Below, one piece after another: positions 21,172 through 33,249 of a DNA stretch of 64,000 nt. How positions within the stretch are numbered: the stretch's first letter is position 1; the number at the start of each line of letters is the position of its first letter. Source of the DNA: Oryza sativa Japonica Group (Eukaryota; Streptophyta; Magnoliopsida; Poales; Poaceae). The notes beneath the pieces are model-generated. The model did no database searches. It was not told the origin of the DNA and worked only from the letters and a program-made list of their open reading frames with translations. The stretch spans positions 33,771,501 through 33,835,500 of the forward strand of contig NC_089035.1 of the NCBI RefSeq assembly GCF_034140825.1. Direction: 5' to 3'. The position numbers were made by a program, and so were the translations under genes.

Positions 21172-24100
21172 TTACTCTTTGGTCACATCATCCATGTACC
21201 GAAACGACAATGCAGCACCAAAGTTCTTCCTCTCCTCCGCGAAATCATCATCGTCATCCGTATCGTCACTGGAGGAGCTGGACTCTGGATGAACCGTTGA
21301 CATAGACAGTGCCTCATGGATGCCTTTAGCAATGCAGTTTTTGGTAGCAAGCATCTTCACCTGGCCGGCATGTGAGATCTCCACCAAGACCTTGCCGTCA
21401 TCCTTCGGAAGAGGCTGATTCCAGGGTTCCCCATCAAGTCTCATGTAAGCATGGTCGGTTGCACCCTTGTGGAATTTGAATTGGACGCGATGAGCCTGAA
21501 AATGAAAAGAAACTTATTGTTCATGAAGCAACCCAATTTTATTTGAGGGTCAAATATCATGAAGCAGCACAGTTTGTTGGGTAATTTGGTTCAGCAATAT
21601 AGGGCTTCAAAATTTCAGTCCTGCTACATGCATTTGAGTATGCAATGTTCCTACCGAACGTTATTGTATCACCTAGATCCAACCATTGATGGAGACATGG
21701 AGTGATGTAGCTATGCAGTGGAAAGTCTTATAAGTCACAATGAACTGCACATAAGTAGACTAGAGGAGGTATGCATTTATATTTTACCTGAGCAAGACGA
21801 GTGCCATGGCCTTTTGGAGATAGCAACACAAGTCCATGCCAAGCATCTTTAAAACCCACAATCTCCAGAAGACCATCATCCACAAGTGGAGGCATTACTA
21901 AATCCCTCTGCAAGAATAGTTTTGTATTGTTAAAAGATCTTTAAATAAAGGAAATTTATACTACCACAGTCTTTTGTTGTGCAATGAATAGCATCAGCGT
22001 TATGTATTGAACTCACTTTTCTTTGTTTTCTCTCACTTGGTGTTCCCCATGGATTCAGTCCACCGGAGAAGCTGGGTAAATTCAGACAAACAATGGACCG
22101 GATACTGCATTTGTGTAAAAATTTGTTCAGACCATCATGGATCAGCATCAGATATTGAAGCATTCTAACATGCCGCCAATAGCATTTAATGGTTTAAAGT
22201 TAACAGTATAAGTATCTAGCACACCAACTATAGTGCACACAAAATTGAGAATTTTTGTGCCCGACAGATATATAGAACCCATTCTACCCCCATCCCAACT
22301 CCTGGGGCTGTGACTCAAGAGTAAGAGCCCGTGCTCCTTTTAAACATCAGATTCCATCAATGCTCAAATATAAGCACATAACTCTAAAATGTAATATGCA
22401 AGGCCGGTTTGATATGGAAGGAGGGCGTATAGCTTACCTCTGTGGAATTTCCAATGTTTCCCATTTTCCAGATTTCTTCATTATCTTTACTTTTGAAAGG
22501 TGCGCAATGTTCCTATGGTGCAGCAAAAGGTATATGAAAAATTATGAGACCTACAATGTCATGAACAAAGCATGCAGATTTTCCTGAAAGTATTGAGATG
22601 ATTTTTCAAAATGATGCAAAGACTAACTTAGTATCGATAATGTAATTTACCGTGACATTGGATGACATAGGGATGCACAGAACCATCCTTGCGTGCATGC
22701 CAGCTTCAAATATGTTTTCTGCACTAAAGATCATAAAAATTATTGGTTTCTGTACTTCTGAATATGCTCATAAAGGAGTGACATCTTTGAGAGAGGTTAG
22801 AGGAAAGCAGGAGGAATAAAATCTTTTAAAAAATATGATCGGTATCTTAGTTCACCTGATTAGACAACTGGTTTTTGAATTTTTCTGGATGCAATTTCCT
22901 CTCAGAATGAAAGGCATATGACACCTGAGCATCCATTCCTGTGAAATAAACAAGTGAATTTCAACCTTTGGCTGTTGAACTAACCAATAAATTGTGTCCT
23001 ACTGTTTTCTCCTAGCCTTGGCAGAAAAGCAAGGTTCACCCAAAAAAAAAATTGATCAACAGAACAAAAGGTACAACTTTCAACAGGCAACTCACCCATA
23101 CTGAAGTAATTCCAGAATCCCCCACGAAACGTGCAAGAATATTCCTGCAGATGTATTGAAAACAAGGTTATACATTCAGCACGTTGCATAATTCAAGAGG
23201 TTCATTTACTCATATTCTATATTAACATGTAAATATTCATTTTTTGACTTTTTGTATGGAAAAACATAAGGCACAAATATGTTCTAAAGAGAACACATAA
23301 TGCAAACCAATTACTCCCTCCGTTCCAAAATATAACAGCTTCTCCACCAACATTCTCTTCCCGGCCAATCACAACCTTCCCTCATTTAATTCTTCCTACT
23401 TTCTTATACCTGTGTGCAACCCTAAAAATCCTTATATTCTAGGACGGAGGTAGTAGTTACTGAGGTAGATCAAAGAAGGACGTCGACCAAATTTATCAAG
23501 CAGGGGAGGAAAAAACAGTTTACAAATCAATCACACGGTTGCCAAGATACAACACATGCCCCACTCATAAGTTATAACAGCAGCCCCAGCTTGGCAGCTC
23601 TACTTCTGGGCGCTCTAGGATAAAACACCACACAGGAGCAGGGCATCAGGCAATTATTGACCACTCCTGTGTGATTGCACTACATAGCTCTGATGCCCCT
23701 GATCTAAGTGATGAAAATGAATTGGAAAAATGTCTGGATTGAATATGCAGAAAATCTAAGTGATGGAAGTGTGGAACAGTGCAGAACCACAGGCAAACAA
23801 GCGTAAGTTTGGATATACGCTTGCCACTGATGCATGCTATACACTCTTTATATTATTTATATATACAATCAACACCATTTCAGATATTCGTATAACGTGC
23901 CTCAGCCACATGGAAACTAAACTGTGTGAAGGTGACTAATTGTGTTATTTCCATAAAAGGGTACTTTAAAAAAATGCAAAAGGGGCTTCGCAGAGCCCAA
24001 AAAAACAGATAAACAGTCCAACTCAGTATATAATTTGAGTCTTCTAACTTAATTTGCATACATTAAATTAGTCCAAGTCAATTGTAGTTACCTTATCTTG

Positions 24101-25560
24101 TGGATTGTTTGGCACACGGTGAAACGCGTGCAGCGAATGAGGCAAATCCAAAGGAGCAATTGGATCACAAGTAGAACTTTTTGGGCTTTCCATTTTCATG
24201 ACAATGTGCCAACTGAAATATTTCAATAAGTACCAATCAACATCCGTATGGAGATTACAGATAGAAGGTGTGAACAACAATGGAGATTGTACCTTGCAAA
24301 ACAAACCTACCTATCAATTTTCATCTCTTTCGCTTGTCTTACTGACTGTAGAAACGATAGAACTGACTTTTCATCTGTTCCAGGATTTCTCTTCCCCTGC
24401 ATTTCATTTGTTTTCTATTAGGGACATAGTGACAGACCATAATTAAAAGTATTGTGTAGCAACAGTCCAAACATAAAGCTGACATCAGAAGGCATAATAT
24501 AAACATAAACTTATAAGTAATCGCTAGAAGGAAGAGTTGTTTATCTCAACTGATGATGGGAAATATATAGAATTGCTGTACAAGAAAGAATTGATTCTTA
24601 ATCATAAAATCCTTGCACAAGTAGGTCACAAATGCTGTAGATGAAACACAAACAGAAAAAAAATACTACTAGCAAATATAACTAAATTTATTCAATATAG
24701 CAAAACAGAAAGGTTTCGATTCGACATCTGAGGGATTATCATAACGAAAAAGTAAAAGCAGGTTTAAATGAAAAAGGCTCATGCAAGTACAACGCACAGC
24801 AGTGGCATATGTAAGATATGAAAGAATTCTACTAATTTATCTTGATTAACTATCTTCTTTCACATACCCATCCAAAAGAATATGGCAAGTTATTTCCAGT
24901 TCCCAGAGGAACTGTAGCAACAGGTGGTGGATGTACTAGCTTAAGATCAGAAACAACTCCAAGCAACCAACCTGCAGTACCATCACCTCCAGCAACCTAA
25001 TTGGATTTCAAGGACAAAAATATGTAAGTGCAGTTTCCAAATAAGGCAAAACAGTTATAACTATTAGCAATAGATCATATTGTTAGATAGAATCATAAAA
25101 CTGCTGAGTAGTGCTCACTATTAGCCTCAATCTTCTGTGAATTTCAGCAGCAACAGTATCCCCATCACGCATTAGCCTTTCCATGTTTCCATACAGTTTG
25201 TGCAAGACCTTATCTGGAGCTTCCTCAAGCAGATCAAACACCTGAAATTCAGAGAGTTAGGCTGGCCTTAGAACTATATGTTAATTCGAAATTCCTTGCA
25301 TTAAAAATGAAAGAATACTGTAATGACGAACAAGTATATCTGGAAAAACAGTGAACATCTACCTGAGAATTGTTGAGCAGCTTACGGTACGTGACAATTA
25401 AATCATGTCCCAGCTGGCCACCACTTTTGGTGTTGATAAAAACAATCACTGGACAACTAGGTATTTGAGAAACCTTCTCTACTGGAGACTCTGGCACGAA
25501 TATATAAGTTGGGATGTAGAACTCTTTCAGCATGTTGTTTTTCACAAGGTTGTTCTTCAT
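21172..25560 (-). CDS. Diacylglycerol kinase, plant cluster III (DGK5-like)
   Basis: Phosphorylates diacylglycerol with ATP to phosphatidic acid, a plant stress and immune lipid signal. Twelve coding exons join in frame to 487 aa: 25363-25560, 25119-25241, 24868-24996, 24311-24396, 24092-24212, 23096-23144, 22856-22938, 22651-22718, 22438-22512, 22017-22104, 21788-21907 and 21172-21495. The catalytic domain begins at [16 protein letters not shown] (36-51); the nucleotide-binding GGDGT is at 110-114 and [15 protein letters not shown] near 138. The accessory domain contains [20 protein letters not shown] and [16 protein letters not shown]. The C-tail is acidic ([13 protein letters not shown]). 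There are no C1 zinc fingers or membrane anchor, as in cluster III. The first coding ATG is at 25560 in the second exon; the upstream exon near 27101 appears non-coding. Confidence 0.93.
23314..23453. mobile_element. Stowaway-like MITE in a DGK intron
   Basis: Ends CTCCCTCCGTTCC and GGACGGAGGTAG are inverted repeats flanked by TA (23312-23313 and 23454-23455). It lies in the 0.95-kb intron between the exons at 24092 and 23144. A truncated relative sits in the CNGC intron at 5835-5940. Confidence 0.75.
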
Positions 25561-25572
25561 TGAATCTTGCGC

Positions 25573-27360
25573 CTGCAACATTCATACTAATTACGAAGAT
25601 ACAAAGATAACATAAGATTACCGAAGGCTAATTAGTGTATTTTAACTATGTTCCACTGTAGGCTAAAAGTAACACTAATTGGATATATCAATTGGTTTAT
25701 TTGACCCAGGTACAGCTTGTGTCAATACAACTTCTGGTAAATTTAGTAGCAGAACGTTGTGCAACGGTCTAAGCACAAGTGCACAGTGACTTCATTTCCA
25801 TGTGAAAATAAATGCCACAGTTAACACTATAGTATCTTCGAGTACTTTATTGAGGATAAAGCAAACAAGCTGTCACTGGAATGGACAAAGCTTTTTTTAT
25901 GTGTGTGTCGCGGAACGCAGGGACGTAGGCATTTGTTTCAACAGTATCACCATACACATGTCAATTATCATACTAACAGTTTCAGGTTAAAATTGGAAAC
26001 ATGACAGATATATTTTCATGAAACAGCAAACACCTCACTTAAATCAATATACAAAATCAACATTTATAAATCAATTTTTTTTACTAAATAAATCAATTTC
26101 AACATACGGTTTATTTCTGGTAAGGGAACCAGACCACTGTATACTGATCTTTTTACCAAAGTAGTGGTACTATACTACTATTAGATGATGGGATATACTG
26201 TTATACTGTCAGTTACTTTCGAAGTTTAGTGTTGCTCAATATTTGAGAAGACATTGAAGCACATCCCATCCAGAAAGAGATGTGAGCCACCGTCATCCTT
26301 ACAATTAATTGTGAATGATTCGCCATAGCGATCAACAATCAACAGCTATCAGTTGTTCATTGGTCACTAAAAAATCACGTCACCTACCAGCTCTAGAAGA
26401 ATCTAAACCAGTGATGAGCCATAAATGATCCAAATCAATCAATATCATGCCCTCTTAAAAACTTACCGATAATTTCGGACACCAATATTAACTTAGGCCT
26501 ATAAAAATAGCTTCAAAAAAGTTCAAATAAACCAAAGTGTAAACTATAAACCGAAAAATCAAACCGTTGAAGTTGAAAGGTAGAGAAACCCATCCTCAAA
26601 ACTTACAACGGTACAAATTCAAATGGATTCCTATACAACAGCAACAAATACCCCAGGATTTAGCAATCCCCTTTGAGCATGCAGGACCCGGGCCACCCAA
26701 CCAAATTTGAAAAGTTCGATTCCCTACCTAAACCAGATGGAAACGCAACACTGGTAGGCCGGGAGAAGGCTTTAAAGTAGCAAATCAATCTCAGTAATGG
26801 ATCATCAGTCACTAATAAATGCTATTGCACATTTGAAGCATTGCCACCCCAATCACAACCAGATTGCATGAACAAATGGTAACTTTGGACAACCACACAC
26901 AACCAGACCAAAAAAAAAAAAACCCGCTACATTCCGCAAAGCCATTTGATCAGAACCCCAAACATCCAGCGCAAATAATAAACCCCCAATAAAAATCGCG
27001 TTCAAATGGCCATATGCCACCGCCTCGACGGAGCAGGGCCCGACCGCCCGAGAGGATCATATCGATCGACGGAGGAGCGGCCGGGTGCTAGGGATCTCAC
27101 CTGCCCGAAGGCGAATCGCTCGCTGCGGGCGGCGCCGGAAAGATCCAACAAGGCCGGGGGATGCTCTGGTTTGGTATTGGAACGCTCGCGGCTCGTCTCC
27201 GAGCCGCGAGCGGACGCAAGCAACGGGGGGATTCCCTCTCTGTCCGCGTGCGTGCGTTCTGCGCTGAGCTCGAGGGAAGAAGAAGAGGAGGTGGTGGGGG
27301 TGGGGGTGGCGCTGGATGGGCTTGGAAAAATTCCGAGCGCGTGTGCAACGCCTATTATAG
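25573..27360 (-). other. 5' UTR intron, non-coding first exon and core promoter of the DGK gene
   Basis: A GC-rich stretch ends with a consensus donor at 27096-27101 (CGGGCAG|GTGAGA on the minus strand), which pairs with the acceptor before 25572. The exon upstream of it has no in-frame ATG, so it is probably 5' UTR. On the minus strand CTATAATAG occurs at 27352-27360 and may be the TATA box. The 1.5-kb intron is AT-rich and I see no repeat family in it. Confidence 0.45.
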
Positions 27361-28847
27361 TAAGCGCCAGGCGGGCCGAGCTGGTTGGTCCACGTGAGGG
27401 GCGCCGACGCGCGTCGTCTCCTAATTACGTTGCTGACAGGTGGGCCCAACGGAATGACGCCGTGGGGTCGCTGGTCGGTTTGGTCCCGAGACCTTCGGAC
27501 CGGCTGCCGCTTCCACCTGTTGTGTGTGTGTGTGGGCGAGGGTTCTTGGCTCGGTCGACACGTCACAGCCCTCGGCGCGGACGCGCGGTCGCTGTCTCCG
27601 CGGTGGATTAGTTCCGGACTCGGACTCGATCACCTGGTGGATTTGGTTGGTTTTTCGATTCGTTTTCTTCTCGGCGAAGCCAACGTACCCCGTCCCGCGG
27701 AGACAGCGACCCGGCCGCGCAAGGTCGGCTCCGGACACTCGTTTTTCTCTCTTCTCGGCTGAGAATTTCGCGTGATACGGCCGCCGCGCGTTTCGCGTGT
27801 TTCTTGCAAGCGCGCGGCGTGGTGGGTGCGTGAGTGCGTCGTTGATCCGTCGGGGCAGCCGGGGCCGGCCGGGTGATCAAACCGACGTTCCAGTGTCACA
27901 GTGTGACAGGGTCCAGTCCACTGTTCTGGATGAGAATAAGAATCTTAGCAGACCTTTGCTGGTAGTTCCGCGTAAAATACTGACCTATTGTCCCAAAGTC
28001 AGGCAGTTTATTCAGTTAAGACAACTTTTACCCTGTTGCCAAGGAGACAATCGAGAACCAGAGATTACCGTTGTTCCTTTTCCGCACGGGCGAGGTAGTA
28101 ATTAAGCATTAAGCAACTGTCACCACTAGCCAAGTAGCCGTACTTGGGAGGACAAGGCAAAGCGTGAAAGTTCTGCTTTCCGACGTTGGAATACTATCAG
28201 CATTCAGCAGCAGCGCCGGTGGCGGCCCGGCGGCATATATGCCCGGACTGGTTCGTCCAACGCCCTTGCACTTGCATACAAGCAAGTCGAGATTCCAGCT
28301 TCCAGATGCGATTTGGAACGCCTCTTTTACACGCTCGTGCGTGCTGACCTGGGGGCTTTTGTTCACTGTCCAAAAACCGGACGTGCATGTTAGCTGAAAG
28401 CTGGTGCCGAAAGTTCACACCGACAGCATGGCGCCATTGGCATCGTTTGGTCTGCGGGCGGCAGATCCGCAGATGCCTCATCGACACATCGTCTCTACTC
28501 GACGCAGGTATATGCTCGTGGCAGTTGAAGTTCGTATATATGCACGGAATGCGCCGGATTGGCTAATGGCAACCAAGTCTTTGGGAATATCGGTTAAGCT
28601 CGAAGAAAAAAATATACTTGTATGTCACACTTTGAACTTTGTTTGCTTTGCTGATATGAGATGCTTGCTGGATTCTGATATTTCTGATATAGGAGAATGT
28701 TGTTGGACTTTTTGGCGCTGTAGGTTTCGCGCAGCCTGCTCGTTAATTCCGTGGTCTCGACTGGACCTTGTGGGCTAAGCAACTAGCTGATCCATACCTT
28801 GAAATCGCTGATCCGTGTACACTTGTCAAAGTATACAAAATAAGAAA
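27361..28847. other. Intergenic region, nothing recognised
   Basis: GC-rich to about 27900 with several short overlapping frames on both strands that look compositional. From 27900 to 28847 it is mixed sequence. No gene, repeat family or RNA gene was recognised. Confidence 0.35.
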
Positions 28848-29147
28848 GGGCTTGTTTGGTGTAGTGACCTACCAAAGTATTGCCCTACCAAAGTATTGGT
28901 AGTGCCAAAACTTAGATATGTTTTGGCACTACCAATATTTTGGTATGATAGCATTTTAGGTGAATAGATTTGGATTGATACCAATTGGAAGCCAAATTTT
29001 ATATTATAGTTAAGAAAGTTCTAGAATTATGCCAAATTAATCATGGGCATTATCATTCACTTGGCTTCAAACCAAACCATTACATTCACTATTCAAACTA
29101 CCAAATAAATTGGTAGGGTACATTTTGGCATCAATCCAAAATAGCCC
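28848..29147. mobile_element. hAT-like MITE
   Basis: The left end GGGCTTGTTTGG and the complement of the right end GGGCTATTTTGG form a short imperfect inverted repeat. The interior holds several pairings around 'accaaagtattggtagtgcc' and its complement. The target duplication is not visible. Confidence 0.5.
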
Positions 29148-29368
29148 AAAATGTTTCTGATTCTCTCCGTGTCAAACAGGTAATTGTCTGGCCTACTACA
29201 GGTTGAGCTAAGTACAACAGACAAGAGTTAGCTGGTGACAGTAGTTTCGCTTGCCTACTGTAACTCTGTAAGTAAGTGAGACGTGTAAACTGTTTTTTAC
29301 TCACAGATACTACACTTCCTATCAACCTGTCCTACTGTTTAACAGTCTAGCCACCAGAAGGTCTAGTA

Positions 29369-29604
29369 CTCCCTCCGTTTTAAAATATTTGACACTATTG
29401 ACTTTTTAGTACGTATTTGACCATTCGTCTTATTTAAAAAATTTAAGTAATTATTTATTCTTTTCATATCATTTGATTCATTATTAAATATACTTTCATG
29501 TACATATATAGTTTTACATATTTCACAAATTCTTATTGAATAAGACGAACGGTCAAACATGTGCTAAAAAGTCAACGGTGTCAAATATTTTAAAACGGAG
29601 GGAG
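29369..29604. mobile_element. Stowaway-type MITE with long arms
   Basis: Ends CTCCCTCCGTTTTAAAATAT and ATATTTTAAAACGGAGGGAG match exactly; TA flanks at 29367-29368 and 29605-29606. The arms continue through 'gaccattcgtcttattta', as in the element at 15030. It ends about 100 bp downstream of the nuclease gene's stop codon. Confidence 0.92.
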
Positions 29605-29705
29605 TAGTTGGTAATCTTTACAGGTGCGAACATAACTTTACTTAGACAATACATAACTCAGGCCACACTGATAGGTTCTTCAGGTTCTACGATCTTAGCA
29701 CCACA

Positions 29706-32164
29706 TCACTCCTTCCTTTTCATTGTGACTCGGCTTCCATACACGATCCTGATCTTCCTATCTTTCGGAGTCTTTGAACCATTTTGCCTTTTTTTAGGTG
29801 TCAAGACTGAGATATCCTTACCCTTGTTCTTCTCAGGTGTCTTGTCAGAATACACATTGTCTGCACAAAGATGACTGAAGTGGTGGCGAGGATTCACGTA
29901 ACAAAACGATGTGCTGACGATCCCTATGACAGTTGATGGTCGTACTATAAGCATAAAATTCTCTAACTCAGCAAAACAAGCATGCTCTGAGTAAGGCAGA
30001 CTATAAGAATCCTTCTCAAATAGCTTTGGCGGTGACAGGGGATCGTAGTCCATTTCTATTGCGCCTTCATCTAGCCCTTTGCATCTGATAGACTTGGCTG
30101 GTGATTTAACACCAGACTTGGCCTTCCCTTTACTGTTTTTCCAGAGCCAAGGAATACCAGAAGGCATGATTCCTATAGTGGGGCACACCGTGTTCAAAGC
30201 ATCAAGACTCTCAATAGTAAGGCTGTACCTTGGAACGGCACGGATCCTGGTCAAGCTGGTCTGTGTGGTGAAGATCTCCTGGTTGTCATCAATACCTAGA
30301 AGGTGTATTGTCTGAAGGCGCTGGGGCCAGACCCAAATCTGACAGGGAAATTAGATGAAATGATTTCAGCATTCGGATATTCAAGGCACAGTGTTTTAGA
30401 AAGCAATTAGATTAGCAATGTTATCATAGATTTCAAAACTAAATTGAATATCAGATTAGATTGGAGCAAAAACTGGTACTTCTATCCAGAAGTCAGAACG
30501 CTAGAACCAAAAACAAACATTAATACTGAAGCAAGTTTAAATTAATATATTGAATAATAGAATAGCACTAAAACATATAAGAAAGTCATGACGAATTTCA
30601 TTATGTAGTAGAATGTAGATTAGTAGAATAAAGATTATCCAATGAAAAGCTGTACCACCTTTGTTTGCAGTGCTCTGGATATATGAAGCAAGAGATCTTC
30701 TTTTCCAAGAGTGTCAACACCAATAATAATTTCATGGTCAGGATGTGCCCGAATAATATTAACTATCTGCATCTCAAAACTGAGAATATAAGTACAGAAA
30801 ATAGAAACACAGCTTGATGGCTACAATTCTATATCAGCAAGAAGAATTCAAACACAAACTTATGCGTAGGCAAGTGTGTTTTCTTCTGGAAGAAATAGCA
30901 TAAATCCTGCAATTGATTCTATTCACAGAAAGAGAGAGAATACAGTGAAGGATTGTCGCATATAACTTTAGATATCATCTTTTTATTTATGAGATGGCAT
31001 ATTAGTAACCGCGGTAACAGAACCAGACATCCGTCCCATTTTCAGCAAAAGAAAAAAAAGGTGGAATAGCTGAATGCCTGAAATGCTCTAAGTAGCATCA
31101 AGTCATCAACAGGCTACAAGAATTTTTTTGTTGTGACAACTGACTGTGAATTGCTTCATGAATCAAGTCATGTGCACAATTCTGATTCTATTGAGGCATA
31201 AGCAGCAGCTGAGCTGTAACAGTTTGATGTCTCAGGATGAGAACTGAAAGTTACACAATCATATAGAACAAATGCATGTCAATGCGACTAAGGACTCCAC
31301 AGTATTCAGTCTCCCCAGTGTTCTAAAGTCACCGCAGAAACTTGAGAGTAAGTGCACATCTCTGATCTCTCAACGTATTTCAGACTTGCAACCTTACACC
31401 TTAAAATTGTACTAGTAAAATGTATATATATGTATACCATTTTGCCGAAACGGCCCAGAATACTGACCAAACTAAAACCATCACACTAGAAAGGCAGAAA
31501 TTGGCACGGCCGCCATACGTTACTGACTGAAGCAGCAAAACTGACCTGCTCAGCGACGATGGGGCGCGGAGGGAAGCTGAGCGACGGGTGGCAGTACGTG
31601 TTATCCAGGTAGAGCACGTCCACGGTATCCCCGGCCAGCGCGTCGAGGAGCGCCTTCTTCGCCGCCCGCGCCCTCTTGCACCTCAGCTCCCACCGGAAAT
31701 CCCCCGTGTACAGCATGCACCCGAGATCGCCGCGGAAGAGGTACATGAGCGAACCTGCAGCGAGACGACAGTGGCACCACACAAAATGAGCAGCGTGATT
31801 GGAATGGGGCGATCCAACATTGGGAGGGAATCCGGGTTCGGGAGGGAGGGAGGGTGGGTACTGTACCGGGGCAATGGAGGGCGGGGATGGCGGTGACGAC
31901 GACGGAGACGGCGCGGCCGGTGGAGGGGGAGGAGAGGGAGAGCGAGGCGGAGGCGCCGGGGGCGAGGGGGCGGAGGAGCGACGCGTCGACGCCCGGGAAG
32001 CGGGTGGGGAGGAGGCGCGCCGTGACGGGGGAGCAGTAGAGCGGGCCGTGGCGCCACCCGCCCGCCGCGCCGAGGCCGCGGGTGTGATCCTGGTGGAGGT
32101 GCGTCAGGAAGTAGGCCTGGCTGCCGCCGCTGAACTTGTCCACGGACACCAGCCCCTCGTCCAT
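29706..32164 (-). CDS. SNM1/Apollo-like (DCLRE1B family) metallo-beta-lactamase nuclease
   Basis: Four exons, 31867-32164, 31546-31754, 30659-30766 and 29706-30338, join in frame to 415 aa. The N-terminus is a metallo-beta-lactamase fold with the zinc motif HLHQDH at 22-27 (after MDEGLVSVDKFSGGSQAYFL), then ALHCPG near 95-100 and YTGDFRW at 115-121, and LDNTYC in exon 2. Exons 3 and 4 look like the beta-CASP/DRMBL part (IIIGVDTLGKEDLLLHIS, then VWPQRLQTIHLLGIDD). The family comprises 5'-to-3' exonucleases acting in interstrand cross-link repair and, in animals, at telomere ends; nuclear action is inferred. The C-terminus is basic (TPKKRQNGSKTPKDRKIR), a possible nuclear localisation signal. 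An in-frame ATG also occurs at 32251; I prefer 32164 because the family normally begins close to this motif and its context is GCCATGG. Confidence 0.88.
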
Positions 32165-32353
32165 GGCCGGCCCGACGCCCTCCCGCCGTAGCTCTCGTGC
32201 CCGGCGGCGGTTGCTGTTTTGGCCTTTCGGAGAAGAGGGAAAGAGAGGCATGTGCGGGAAACGGCGGCGCCAAAGTGAAAAGTTGGCCCTCTACAGGAGA
32301 TCTCCCCCTAGCCTCTACTCTACAGACCAGTATGATTTGCTCTTTTCCCTTTA

Positions 32354-32668
32354 GACAGTGTTTAGTTCACACTAAAATTAAATTAAAAGTTTAGTTGAAA
32401 TTAGAACGATGTGACGAAAAAGTTAAAAATTTGTGTGTGTAGGGCTGTGTTTAGATCCAAAGTTTGGATCCAAACTTCAGTCCTTTTCCATCACATCAAC
32501 CTGTCATACATACCCAACTTTTCAGTCACATCATCTTCAATTTCAATCAAAATCCAAACTTTGCACTGAACTAAACACAGCCTAGGAAAATTTTGATGTG
32601 ATAGAAAAGTTAGAAGTTGTGATAGAAAAGTTAGAAGTTTGAAAAAAACTTTAGAACTAAACAAGGCC
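32354..32668. mobile_element. Tourist-like MITE (outer), flanked by TTA
   Basis: Left end GACAGTGTTTAGTTCAC and the complement of the right end GGCCTTGTTTAGTTCTA are inverted repeats. TTA flanks both sides (32351-32353 and 32669-32671), as for PIF/Harbinger. It is interrupted by a second MITE at 32443-32582. Near its right end 'gtgatagaaaagttagaag' is repeated in tandem. A relative without the insertion lies at 37139-37276. Confidence 0.75.
32443..32582. mobile_element. MITE nested inside the outer MITE
   Basis: Ends GGCTGTGTTTAG and CTAAACACAGCC are perfect inverted repeats, flanked by TAG on both sides (32440-32442 and 32583-32585). Since it interrupts the outer element it arrived later. 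A relative occurs at 36261-36410. Confidence 0.8.
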
Positions 32669-33249
32669 TTAGAGTCGACTCACAGCTCACAAAGTCTGGA
32701 TAAATCCATCATAGTAGCAAAGTAGTTTGAACATTATACAAAGGAGTATATACACTAAAACATATGTTCCATGTTTCGAGCAGCTAAACGTATTCAGGAT
32801 TTCAGGTTCCAGATATCCAATCAACAGGGTTTTCCGTTATCACGTATCCAATACTACAAAAAAACAGGCTGAATAGAGCAGCTGAAATACCGTATAAAAC
32901 AGAAAACTTCGGCAAGAACACAAGACGCGCCACATTATGAAGCCTGGATTTGGTATGAAACAACATGGATTCGTGACCAACGAAAACATCCCATACACAG
33001 CTCCTTTCTCCACCACCCACGGGGATACTGGACTGTATCAGTTTACAAAGTAAACCAACAAACTCCCCTGATCTAAAGAGTCCAATACTTCACGCAAAAT
33101 GAAAAGCAGCTTGCTGGTCAAGCCAGTTTATGATATCCAGTAGATACAGAAGCAACAGGCCAACAGCTAAACAGTAGTTGCATTGTTCAAATACACAGAT
33201 CGCCTCGGGCAAGCCTCTCACGTTTTCCTTGCGCTCCAGATGCATTACC

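Noticed and set aside
27002-27223. Coding first exon for the diacylglycerol kinase
   Set aside because: The frame is open up to the splice donor but contains no ATG, only a TTG. The family's N-terminus fits the ATG at 25560.
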